A stretch of 64,000 nucleotides of DNA, taken from contig OX485805.1 of assembly GCA_950295325.1 (NCBI GenBank), positions 1,428,501 to 1,492,500 of the forward strand, written 5' to 3'. The notes beneath the pieces are model-generated. The model was given only the letters and a program-made list of their open reading frames with translations. It was not told the origin of the DNA and did no database searches. This DNA is from Polytrichum commune (taxonomy: Eukaryota > Streptophyta > Polytrichopsida > Polytrichales > Polytrichaceae). Every line of letters starts with the position of its first letter. The stretch's first letter is position 1. The position numbers and the translations under genes are program-made. Below are positions 55,650 to 63,748 of the stretch, piece after piece.

Positions 55650-56500
55650 CTTAGAGGGATGGGAGTTAGGGTTCCCCGTAACCCTATTCCCGTTGCTGCC
55701 CTAATCACGTTGGCACCCTATTCGCGCGGTTGGGGGCCAATTCCCAAGGGTAACAAAACCCCAGCCGCCAAGCATTCTCCTCCTTTCTCTCTCTCTCTCC
55801 CGCCAACCTTTCGCTCCGCGCCTCTTGTGGAAGCGCCGCCTCTCCTGAAGCGCCGTGGCGATTCAGGGTGGCGCTTTTCTTTACATTCCTTCTCCACCCT
55901 TTTTTCTTCTCCTTCCCTCCCTTCTCTTGCTGTAGCGGGAGATTGCACTAGTGTTGCAATATATAGCATTGTTGAAGTGTTTTCCAGATTGTTGAAGGGT
56001 TTTCCAACATTCTGTGTGAGCTTTAGGCAGTGCTTGCGAGAGTTCGAAGTGCGGATGAGTGCATGTGAGTGCTTGTGAGTGCATGTGAGTGCTTGTGAGT
56101 GCATGTGAGTGCTTGTGAGTACATGTGAGTGCTTGTGAGTGCATGTGAGGGCTTGTGAGTGCATGTGAGTGCTTGTGAGTGGTTGTCAGATTAGGAAGTT
56201 CTATAAGAGATACAAAAGTGATACAAAAGTGCTTTCAGAGATTTAGTTATTGTTTTGAGAGATTCAGTTGTTGTTTTAACAGACTCAGTTGTTGTTTGAG
56301 TGATTCTGAAGAGACTCAGGAGTTGTGTGAGAGATTGTGGGTTTATTGAGAGATTCAAGAAAGGTTTGAAATCTTTGGTAGTTGTTTGTGAGTTTTAGCG
56401 TGTCTGCGAATAGGAATTCACTGATTCTGTCTTAGTCGAAGAAGAGCACTTGTTCAAAAGCAACCATCTGCAACGACTACAACAGAAACCCTCAGCAAAG
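55650..56500 (+). promoter_or_regulatory. Putative promoter and 5' UTR exon of the ParB/methyltransferase-like gene
   Basis: The composition changes sharply near 55,650 to GC-richer, then C/T-rich sequence (55,780-55,930), as at many plant transcription starts. An acceptor directly precedes the ATG at 56979, so an upstream non-coding exon must exist. CAGCAAAG/GTATTG at 56500 is the best donor. The open frame at 55,659-56,078 looks fortuitous. Confidence 0.4.
56055..56185. repeat. 20-bp tandem repeat of GTGAGTGCATGTGAGTGCTT
   Basis: There are about six to seven units with few changes (GTACAT, GAGGGC). Each half unit contains GTGAGT, the perfect 5' splice-site consensus, so the putative 5' UTR exon carries a dozen potential donors. 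Confidence 0.92.
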
Positions 56501-56978
56501 GTATTGTTTTTCAAGGGGTTCCAATATGTGTTTCTTAATTGACAGTGTTGTAGCATACACAATGCATAAGCATTGTATATGCTACATGCCAAGTTTAAAA
56601 AACTATATTAAAATAGAACAGTTTGGGGAGACGACCCAAACAGCACGATGTGCTTTGGGTCCCTAAACCCTAAACACAGCCTATAGTTTGGGTCGATCGA
56701 CCCAAAGCACATCCTGCTGTTTGGGTCGGTTGACCCAAACGCAACCTCTACAGTATAAACTTTTCAAGAAATCCTTGATGACAATATAAAACGCAAATCC
56801 ACCCAAGATAACGAAATACCATATAAACATATAAATGAAGTTCTAAAATAACAAGACACAATCCAAAAATAAATGCGTTGATGCATTACATTTCCCTTCC
56901 ATCACGTGACATCTAATCTATTGTGAAGAAGTTTGGGTCGAACGACCGAAACTAACATCCTTGCTTCTTTCTTTGCAG
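56501..56978 (+). other. 5' UTR intron with four palindrome copies
   Basis: Candidate intron from GTATTG at 56501 to TTCTTTGCAG at 56978. Palindrome copies lie at 56621 (degenerate), 56686, 56719 and 56931 (degenerate). A partial one with CCCTAAACCC lies between the first two. Confidence 0.5.
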
Positions 56979-58304
56979 ATGGCCCCAAAGAAAAGACCAG
57001 GAGAAAGGTGGTTCATGCTTGCGCCAGACGTGTTATGGCAGGAGCACGAAACACCTCAGGATGACTCATATGTCCCTAAGGACGGGCTTGTCCTCGCCTG
57101 GTCAATTCAAGTAGTAAAAACCTCCATTTACAAACTGATATTCGTTGTCAAAGTAGGGACCGTGGAAAAACATACCTGGGCGACTCTTACGGGATGGGAG
57201 GTGGCGTCGGTCCAGTCTTTTGGAGACTACGCAGACGTCATCCTTGAGAACAGCGCTGTGCAGAATGCTCATATGTTTCTGCACCAGTTCGTCGAACCCT
57301 TTGACGCTACATATGCAAGGGAGTCATGTGTCGAACCTGATGTAATCAAACCCGAGACAATTTTCATCGATGCCAGTACATCGAACACAAAGGTCTCGAG
57401 CCGGTTTACGAAACTAAAACATGCAATCAGCGTGCTCAACAAAGCCCTGCAGAGCAAAACGAAGTCTCAGCAAGCCGTCAGGCGGAAGGTACCCACTGAG
57501 GAAGGTGCAGGGTCGTCAAGGCCTCAATCGGTGAGGATGCCGCAACCAGTCCCAGCTAGCTCAAGACGAACCACTCCATCGGAGACACCGGCAGATAGCC
57601 AGACTCCTACGCCTTCTGGCAGCCGCCAAACAACTCCCTCCAAGAGGGCGAGAGAGTCATCTGTGATGACTGACGAGCCAGTCTCTCCAGAATTGCGCAT
57701 GCCGAAGCCAGGGCAGGAAGTGGATGCAGGGGAGATCCAAAAAATCGTGAACAATTTCACGACCAAGTGCTCCCATTGTTTTTTCATGGGCAGGGATTTC
57801 AAATTCGACGTGAACATCAGTCAGTGTCATCTCGCGCCACCAGAAAAATGTGTTCGGGCAAAAGAAGACGCCTACGTCGATTGGATAATCACGCAGATCG
57901 TTAGCAAACAATTCAAAGACGACAGGCAAACCATTGTAGTGATGCCCCAGGGACTGAAGAAAATGCCTACCCCTGAAATGTGGGCGACAATTCAGAAAGG
58001 CGATTTTTGGCTCATAGACGGCCAACACAGCGTTGAGGCTTCCAAGAAAATCCAACTGATGACTGAGTGGGACGATCCCAACCATCAGAAGGAGAAGTTG
58101 AAGGTGTGGAAGGCACTGGTGGTGTGGTCTGACGATGAGACCCGACTGAGCGACATCTCCCGTTACTTTAACATGGGGAATAAGAAAAGGGCCTACCAAG
58201 CTTCCTGGATAAGGAATATCATGGCCTCGCGGGAGGTGTGGGAGTTCTATGGTAGGCCTCCCAAGGAGAGGGAGAATACAAAGGACAAGAATCCCAAGTG
58301 GGAG
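56979..58304 (+). CDS. ParB-like domain protein, first coding exon
   Basis: The ATG at 56979 follows a splice acceptor directly. An upstream in-frame ATG at 56961 lies in the intron. The exon encodes 442 residues: a unique N-terminal domain (1-165) and a Ser/Thr/Pro-rich linker (170-245). A ParB/sulfiredoxin-like domain follows at about 275-430: strand VNISQCHLAP, helix DAYVDWIITQIV, strand QTIVVMP, then FWLIDGQHSVEASKK (DGQH 347-350, at the place of the ParB GEHR box). LKVWKALVVW follows, then LSDISRYFNMGNKKRAYQASWI, like the L..N....R..Y segment of ParB-type proteins. The basic residues of the CTP-binding box are partly replaced (SVEA). The exon ends GAG/GTGAGT in phase 0. It is visibly GC-richer than the flanking genes. 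The assignment rests on motif pattern only. Confidence 0.6.
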
Positions 58305-58608
58305 GTGAGTATTGTTTGGGTCGATCGACCCAAACTCATTTTGCAGCTTTATTTGTGTATTTTGGGTCGCTCGACCCAAAGTCTTGTTGCAGTCATGTTT
58401 TTTAGTTTGGGTCGCTCAACCCAAACTGTTGTTGCAGTCATGTTTTTTTTAGTTTGGGTCGATCGACCCAAACTCTTGTTGCAGTCATGTTTTTTTAGTT
58501 TGGGTCGATCGACCCAAACTCTTGGTGCAGACACTGGTCATGATATGTTTTGGAAATCATATGTTCATATCTAACATGCATTCAAATGATTGTTTTGATC
58601 ACATGCAG
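58305..58608 (+). other. Intron with five palindrome copies
   Basis: GTGAGT at 58305 to CACATGCAG at 58608. Palindromes start at 58314, 58360, 58405, 58452 and 58498, spaced 45-47 bp, inside a repeat containing TTGTTGCAGTCATGTTTTTT. Middle dinucleotides are AT or CT. Several internal TTGCAG acceptor-like sites come with the repeat. Confidence 0.85.
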
Positions 58609-59940
58609 GACTTCAAATACCAAATGATAAATAAATTCTCCTCCATTGATAATGCTAGTCACAAACAGAAGAAATACAACGAGCTTAGAGGGGAGATTTA
58701 TTTAATAACAGCATCCGACTCCGTTTGGATGAAGTGGAAGAGTGTATTTGAGAAGCATGAGACGGGTGAGCTCATCGACCCGGACACAGGAATTTTCTTC
58801 AACCAAACCACGCGCTTCAAACAAATGAAGCCTCTCGTGAGAGAGTTCTTTAGAACTCTTCAAGGTCTTTCCGAGACGGAGATGGAGAAGGCGGCGGCGC
58901 ACATCCTGCATTTCACGCCCACGGCGAAAAGGTGCTGGGTGCACCCGAAGATTGTCTTCTTAAAGCCCAAATCCTTCGTCCCTTCATGCTACACCATGAA
59001 GGAATGGACGGAGAATAGGAAAAAGAAGACAATTATAGTGCAGGAGCTGCATAAATTGCTGCCGAAGAGGAATATTGTCGTGGACGGCGAGGTTCATGAG
59101 GCTAACTGGAGAGCATTCAAAGCTGAATATAAGTTCACCAGTGCCTCCATGGCGGCTCTAATAAGGGAAGCGGGGGATGACTTCTTGCGGGCTAAGATGG
59201 TGAAGGGTGGGAAGAACCGGGCGCTTCCGGATCACACAGCGCGTGCGTTCTCGAACTTCATCAAGGAGAAGAAGATTGTCAAGTTTGAAGGGGACGCTTA
59301 CTTCAACCTTGTCACCTTCGAGCCTTTGAAAATTCAGGGCTGGCCAGGTCAAGACGCCAGAATGGCGATAAGGATGAAAGCAGGGGGGCGTTTCCCATTC
59401 GGAATGATAGATTTCAGGAACATTCCTGGAAGCTCATTTGAGGGTACGATGAGCACATTGTTTTACGACCCCTTCCTATCTAAGTTCGTCGATTATGCGA
59501 GTCCTAAGTTCAGGGAGGTTGATGTTTGGCTATGGATAGTCGAGGATAGGAGGGCGGAGCAGGTGTACGACCTTGTCCGGAAATTGCAGCCGGAGTATGC
59601 AGTCTCCAAGTCTCACTACATCGCCGCACCGGCGGAGGGGGCCTACACGTCGTTGAAGGACAAGAAGACCAAGGTCGTCAACGTCCTGTGTTTGTACTTC
59701 GTGTACAAAGCGGAGTTGTTGAAGGTGCCGAACCACCCTATATCCCGGATGGACAAGCTCTTCCAAGTTCCAGATGGGTTAGGTTCCAGCAAATGCCTAT
59801 ATGACGAGGCCAAATACGCAAACTATCCTGCAGATTAGCTGCGGATGGAATTCTACATGCGGATGCTGAGGACGCTGACTAGGAGAGGGGACTGTATCTT
59901 CAACGTGTTCGGGGGCTCGAAACCCCTCTATGTTGCCATG
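58609..59940 (+). CDS. ParB/methyltransferase-like gene, second coding exon (in-frame TAG)
   Basis: This phase-0 exon of 444 codons begins DFKYQMINKF. The N-terminal part is unassigned. A hydrophobic strand followed by MIDFRNIPG sits where beta-class DNA methyltransferases have DPPY/DPPW, so the catalytic tetrapeptide is altered. VDVWLWIVED, then TKVVNVLCLYFVYKAE, precede a C-terminal LRMEFYMRMLRTLTRRGDCIFNVFGGSKPLYVAM. This resembles the K/Q.....L....T..GD.V.D.F.GSGT (motif I) end of N4/N6 methyltransferases. The SAM-binding motif reads NVFGGSKP, so activity is doubtful. An in-frame TAG at 59836-59838 interrupts the frame 34 codons before the donor ATG/GTAAGT. The coherent motif after it shows the exon was once open throughout. 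Confidence 0.55.
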
Positions 59941-60058
59941 GTAAGTTACATTCTTTAGCTCTTGCGTAGTTTGGGTCGGTCGACCCAAACTAGATATTGT
60001 TTTTGGTCTTGTTTTTTGTCTTGCAAATTCTAATTTCTATATAACTTGGATTGTGTAG
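59941..60058 (+). other. Intron with one palindrome
   Basis: 118 bp, GTAAGT to TTGTGTAG, phase 0. One palindrome at 59969-59990 (middle GT) begins 28 bases after the donor. Confidence 0.85.
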
Positions 60059-61543
60059 ATATTGGGGTTGAACATCTACTCGTACATAGAGGATAGCGAT
60101 CTGCAATTTTACAGGACGCAGAAATCGCTGGCAAAGAAGATGGATATCCTCGATTGGATCCCGGGAAGCTACGTGGACGAGGTTGTTGAGGGGGGTGAGA
60201 ACCCTCTTGATAGGGCGAGGCGGATCAACCCGGAAGAAATTGCGATGAGGGCAACAACCCAATTACCCGAACCTCTAGTCGGGTTGCATCCGGGCAATCC
60301 ATCCCGTACAGGAGGTGGAGAGGTGGAAGAGGAGGAGGAAGAAGAAGAACACGGAGAGGAGGAAAAGGAGGGGGATGTGGAGGAAGGGGCAACGGGATTC
60401 ACGCAAGAATTTGAAGCCCCTTAGAGGAAGAAGGCTATGCGTGTGGCAACCCCGCAGAGTAAGATGATGCCCGTCCTTACGGTGGACGATGCGAGGGACA
60501 TGTACTCCAGGGACGCGACTGCCACGTTCCGGGAGAGGAGGAAGTTAAAGGGAAAGAAGCTCTATGGCGATTACGCATTGGAGGAGACCATTGCCATTAG
60601 CAGCGAGGACGACGACGACATTGAGCTCGCCAAACGGCTCAGATCGGATCCCCCCTCCCCGACAGCGTTCGCAGGCATGGTTAGGGTGAAACCCGAAGTC
60701 CTCACTGTGGAGGAAGCCAACGAGAAGATGCGTAGAGACGAGGAGCAGCGCGTCCGCCTGCAGAGGGCTGCCGCGGAAGAACCCTCCGTGCGGAACGAGG
60801 TTGCAGAGCTGAGGGCTCTCCTCTTGGAACAAGAAAGACTAAGGGCGATGGCCCAACCTCCATCCAGCGCCGACTTGATATCGCAAGTCATACAAGGGAT
60901 GTGGGCGCAAGGATTGGTGGTGGCTCCATCCAGCTCGTTTCCGCACTTGCCCCCCGGTTTCCCAGCGCAGAGCATCCCTCAGCACCCAGTGTCGCAAGGG
61001 TCATTCAGCTTCCAGCACATGATGCGGCCGCCCCATGTTCCGTACGCACCGGTCCAACAAGTGGACGATCCCAACATCTGGCGCGTATCTGGAGCCTCCT
61101 CCCCGTTGGGCCCTCCACCACTACGACCCCCCATAGTGATGGCGCCCCCTCACCAGCCGGACGATCCCACGATGTTTGGGTCGACCGACCCAAACCCACC
61201 CTCGACTGTAGTGCCCCAAGGCGCCTCCCCCGATGTAGGACAGTTTGGGTCGCCCGACCCAAACCCCGGAGCAGCTCAGTCCTCCCTTGACGAACTTGTG
61301 TCTCAAAGAGACACAACCATGTTAGATGTTGAAGGCCTCCAAGGGCCTGGTGATACCTCTAATCCTAACCAAATCGATGAACCCATGCATGATGCATATG
61401 CGGAGATTGGTTTAGGACAAGGGCCTGATGCTCAACCTTTGCAGGACAAGGTCCCTGACGTAGGCGGAGAAGGCGGTGGCGAGAGAGGTGGGGCACCGGG
61501 GACGGTGGAGGCATCCACATCGTCGAGACATGACCAGGGCGAG
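60059..61543 (+). CDS. ParB/methyltransferase-like gene, third coding exon (in-frame TAG)
   Basis: It opens ILGLNIYSYIEDSDLQFYRTQKS, completing the methyltransferase-like motif I region (AA..LGR..IGIE-like strand ending in an acidic residue). An acidic tract (runs of Glu near 60330-60385) follows, then an in-frame TAG at 60422-60424. The same frame continues as RKKAMRVATPQ with an EDDDDIELAKRL stretch and a coiled-coil-like region (EEANEKMRRDEEQRVRLQRA). A Pro-rich tail comes next, in which two palindromes are translated (FGSTDPNP at 61174 and FGSPDPNP at 61243). It ends GGCGAG/GTAACA in phase 0. No known domain is seen after the acidic tract. Confidence 0.55.
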
Positions 61544-62003
61544 GTAACACACTGAGCCCTCCCAGTTTGGGTCGACCGACCCAAACCTCCTTGGTCATTG
61601 TCTTGTTGGCGTGGTCTTGTCCCCCCTAGCTATGAGGAACTACACCCCCCCGACGCACCCAACAACGTGCTCCCCCCGCGATCCCCTTCGTCTCACCTCA
61701 CTCGACTACGCTCAACCTTGGCGGCGCGCAACCAATTTTGTAGATGTACAATTAGGATAGTGTGAATGCCCTCGTTCACCGCCCCCCCCCCCTCAAATTG
61801 TACATAGAGATTTGTAACAATAAAATTATTATTTTTGGCGCCCATATGTTAGCATCCGTGTCCCAATGTATGTTGTTCCCCTTGTATGTTTTTGTTGCCA
61901 CCAATGGTCCAATTCTTCTTGTGTTTGCACAAAATTTCCGTTCTGCTTGAATTAAACATAGCATAACATAGTCCTCGCCGCCTTCTCTCGCTCGTCGCCG
62001 CAG
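61544..62003 (+). other. Intron or intergenic stretch with one palindrome
   Basis: From GTAACA to CTCGTCGCCGCAG, in-phase with both flanking open frames. A palindrome at 61565-61586 lies 21 bases after the donor. If this is not an intron, it is the space between two genes and would hold the promoter of the FCP1-like gene. A C tract lies near 61780. Confidence 0.55.
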
Positions 62004-62825
62004 GGATCGGAGCATAGCGTCGTGGCTCCCCACCGGTCCTCCCCGAGGAGCGTGGAGGACAGCGCGGTGGTCCCCCCGATTTTGCCCTCCCTGTCTCCGC
62101 CGCCCAAGACACGGTTCCTGGTGCTAGACCTCAACGGGGTCCTCGTCCAGTGCGTGCACTGTCCCAAGGTCCCCACGGTGCCTTTCTGCAAGCCCGAGGA
62201 CGGGAACTACGATGGTCCCCCCGCGTACATCAAAAGCAAGCTAGTGTACCTCCGCCCGTGGCTTCGGCGCTTCCTGCAGGTCGCCCTATCCAAATGGTGG
62301 GTGATCGTGTGGAGCTCCATGAAGTCCGAGAACACCCAGGCCGTCGTGGAGTTCATCTTCAAGGGACTCCAACCCCCGTGCTTGGTCCTAGGACAAGATT
62401 CTTGTAAAACATTATACACCCCCGAGGGCAGGGTTGTGAAGAAGCCCAACAACCCCGCCGTAAACCAATTTCTTAAGGTCTTGAAGCCAGTCGTATGGGA
62501 CCAGCGTCCGACCATGGTCGGCTGTCCCTACGACGTTCGTCCCACCCGTGACAACACGTTGATGGTGGACGACAGCGCTTCCAAGAACATTTTGAACCCG
62601 ACCTCGAACTTCATAGTTTGCCCCACGTGGACGGTCGAGAAGGTCCGAGACCGCTTTTTGTTAGACCTACTTAAGTACCTTCAAACGCTCGTGGGGAGCG
62701 GACTACCCGTGCCCCGGTTCCTTAGTTGTAATCCGATAGGCGAAAGATACATGGATCCGAAGGACTATATGTACAGAGAGTTGTACTCTCACGCAAAATA
62801 TAATCATCCCGCACTTAAAAAATGA
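62004..62825 (+). CDS. FCP1/NIF-type HAD phosphatase-like exon
   Basis: This is an open frame of 273 residues with no ATG near its start. The first in-frame possibilities are internal, and an acceptor (GCCGCAG) precedes it, so it is most likely an exon continuing the upstream gene. FCP1-homology features: motif I FLVLDLNGVLV (Asp42, with Asn44 in place of the second Asp of DxDG), YLRPWLRRFL, motif II VIVWSSM, the VKKPNNP Lys region, and motif IV TLMVDDSASKN. The nucleophile Asp is present, but Asn at the general-acid position suggests reduced or lost phosphatase activity. Family members dephosphorylate Ser/Thr, for example on the RNA polymerase II tail. The substrate here is unknown. It stops with TGA after ALKK in an A run. 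Confidence 0.72.
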   Translation, partial: GSEHSVVAPHRSSPRSVEDSAVVPPILPSLSPPPKTRFLVLDLNGVLVQCVHCPKVPTVPFCKPEDGNYDGPPAYIKSKLVYLRPWLRRFLQVALSKWWVIVWSSMKSENTQAVVEFIFKGLQPPCLVLGQDSCKTLYTPEGRVVKKPNNPAVNQFLKVLKPVVWDQRPTMVGCPYDVRPTRDNTLMVDDSASKNILNPTSNFIVCPTWTVEKVRDRFLLDLLKYLQTLVGSGLPVPRFLSCNPIGERYMDPKDYMYRELYSHAKYNHPALKK

Positions 62826-62891
62826 ACGTGTGACACGTTTGGGTCTTCCTCCCTAAACTAACACATGTGGTCTTGCATTCACGCGTTGCAG

Positions 62892-63173
62892 GTTGCTCCC
62901 ACCCGTAAACCTATGCGGTCTAGTGCGTCCGTCGAGTTGGAGCGTTTCTACTCCATGACCAGGAATGCAAGACAGTCCACTTCATCGTATTCGAATTCTT
63001 CGTCGTATAATTCGGGCGACCGACGGAATCCAAAATGTGTTATTGTTGGCGCTCACCCCAAGAATGGCTATAGTCGCGGGGCGGAGATTTTCAGGAATGT
63101 TGAAGCAATGCGAGCAAAAGAAGCCGCAACAAAAGAAAAAGAGGCAAAAGAAAAAAAAAGCAAAAGAAAATGA
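62892..63173 (+). CDS. Lys/Glu-rich terminal exon
   Basis: After an acceptor (CACGCGTTGCAG) a phase-0 frame reads VAPTRKPMRSSASVELERFY, continues through a Ser/Asn-rich stretch to GAEIFRNVEAMRAKEAA, and ends in a Lys/Glu/Ala coil-like tail at 63173. A donor-like GTGTGAC at 62828 followed by a decayed palindrome (62837-62858) suggests an intron as in the rest of the gene. However, the upstream frame stops at 62825, just before it, so the last splice would need an indel in the A run. No domain recognised. Confidence 0.45.
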   Translation, partial: VAPTRKPMRSSASVELERFYSMTRNARQSTSSYSNSSSYNSGDRRNPKCVIVGAHPKNGYSRGAEIFRNVEAMRAKEAATKEKEAKEKKSKRK

Positions 63174-63349
63174 AGCAAAAGAAAAAGAGGTAGTCTCCGA
63201 GGCTAGATAGGCCATAGTAGGCGTAGGGTTGTGAGCCATAGGCAAGAACATTTTGGGTCGCACTATCCAATGGATGTGTGGTGTTAGCATGCTATGCATT
63301 TTACATGCCATAATTTGTATGTATTTTTTGCAATAATATAAGTGTCACA

Positions 63350-63600
63350 TGATTTCCCCTTCAATATGGTCTAAGGTTTGGATTGCCCTACCTAAACCAT
63401 CACAAATATGAGTTTGGAATATTTTGTATGTTATATTATATTGGTTCACATATTTCCCCTTCAATATGATCTATGGTTTGGATTGCGCTACCTAAACCAT
63501 ATTCATACAAGTTTTTGTGCGATAATATAAATGTTTTAAGATTTCCCCTTCAACTTGGCCTAAGGTTTGGATTGCCCACCCTAAACAATCCCAAATATGA
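63350..63600. repeat. Subterminal repeat with decayed palindromes
   Basis: ATTTCCCCTTCAA.ATGGTCTA followed by GGTTTGGATTG.C.TACCTAAACC recurs at about 63353, 63455 and 63543. The palindrome arms have changed to GTTTGGATTG and CTACCTAAAC. This lies 150-400 bp inside the right transposon end. Confidence 0.8.
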
Positions 63601-63720
63601 GTTATTAATGGGGTTCTTGTTCTAAACACCCGCTTCAAAGTGTTCGCATCTTACAACTTTCTCCAATATGTGTTCCATTTATCCTTGTTCTTATTTCTGT
63701 GATTGTCTCAAAATGCCCAA

Positions 63721-63748
63721 AAAGTCTCAATTTAACAAATATAGTGTT
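63721..63748 (-). repeat. Right terminal inverted repeat
   Basis: AAAGTCTCAATTTAACA, then AATATAGTGTT, is the reverse complement of the left end with one mismatch. It is followed by TAGT. Confidence 0.75.

Larger units (their letters stand above)
53060..55650. other. AT-rich intergenic stretch with telomere-like repeats
   Basis: I recognise no gene. Short CCCTAAA runs lie at 53737-53755, 54169-54187 and 54930-54959. Related sentence-like blocks recur (GCAAGTGTGGCAATGA near 53783 and 54211; AACATCCACAACATGAAAT near 54371 and 54736), so this is a degenerate direct repeat of several hundred bases. A transposon end lies at 53807. Confidence 0.6.
38101..63748. mobile_element. Large TIR DNA transposon carrying DUF7869, ParB/methyltransferase and FCP1-like genes
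   Basis: The ends are inverted repeats: 38101-38128 and the reverse complement of 63721-63748 share 27 of 28 bases, beginning AACACTATATT. The outside flanks carry the same 4 bp, TAGT (38097-38100 and 63749-63752). The span is 25,648 bp, or about 15.4 kb without the nested retrotransposon and its duplicated target. Two divergent units fill it: a DUF7869-like gene on the minus strand near the left end, and a ParB/methyltransferase-like to FCP1-like gene on the plus strand near the right end. A palindrome array lies between them. A decayed end of the same type follows a DUF7869-like pseudogene at 8.2 kb, supporting the association of this gene with this terminus. Caveats: a second left-type end lies inside at 53807, and a 4-bp match can arise by chance. 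If read as CACTA termini starting two bases further in, the 3-bp flanks do not match. Confidence 0.6.

Noticed and set aside
55659-56164. Open frames of 110-150 codons on both strands
   Set aside because: Low-complexity Ser/Pro and His/Ser/Thr translations that follow the C/T-rich tract and the 20-bp repeat. No family resemblance.
58314-58519. Palindromes as RNA hairpins or terminators
   Set aside because: A two-base middle cannot close a stable loop on full-length arms, and copies occur on introns, coding and intergenic DNA alike. A DNA-level site fits better.
60169-60402. Minus-strand Ser-rich frame
   Set aside because: Antisense of the poly-Glu (GAG/GAA) tract of the coding exon.
38103-63746. 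Classic CACTA (EnSpm) element with 3-bp TSD
   Set aside because: The termini contain CACTA..TAGTG, but the flanking triplets TAA and TTT do not match, whereas extending the TIR by two bases gives the same 4-bp flank. No TNP2-type transposase is seen. The relation remains possible.
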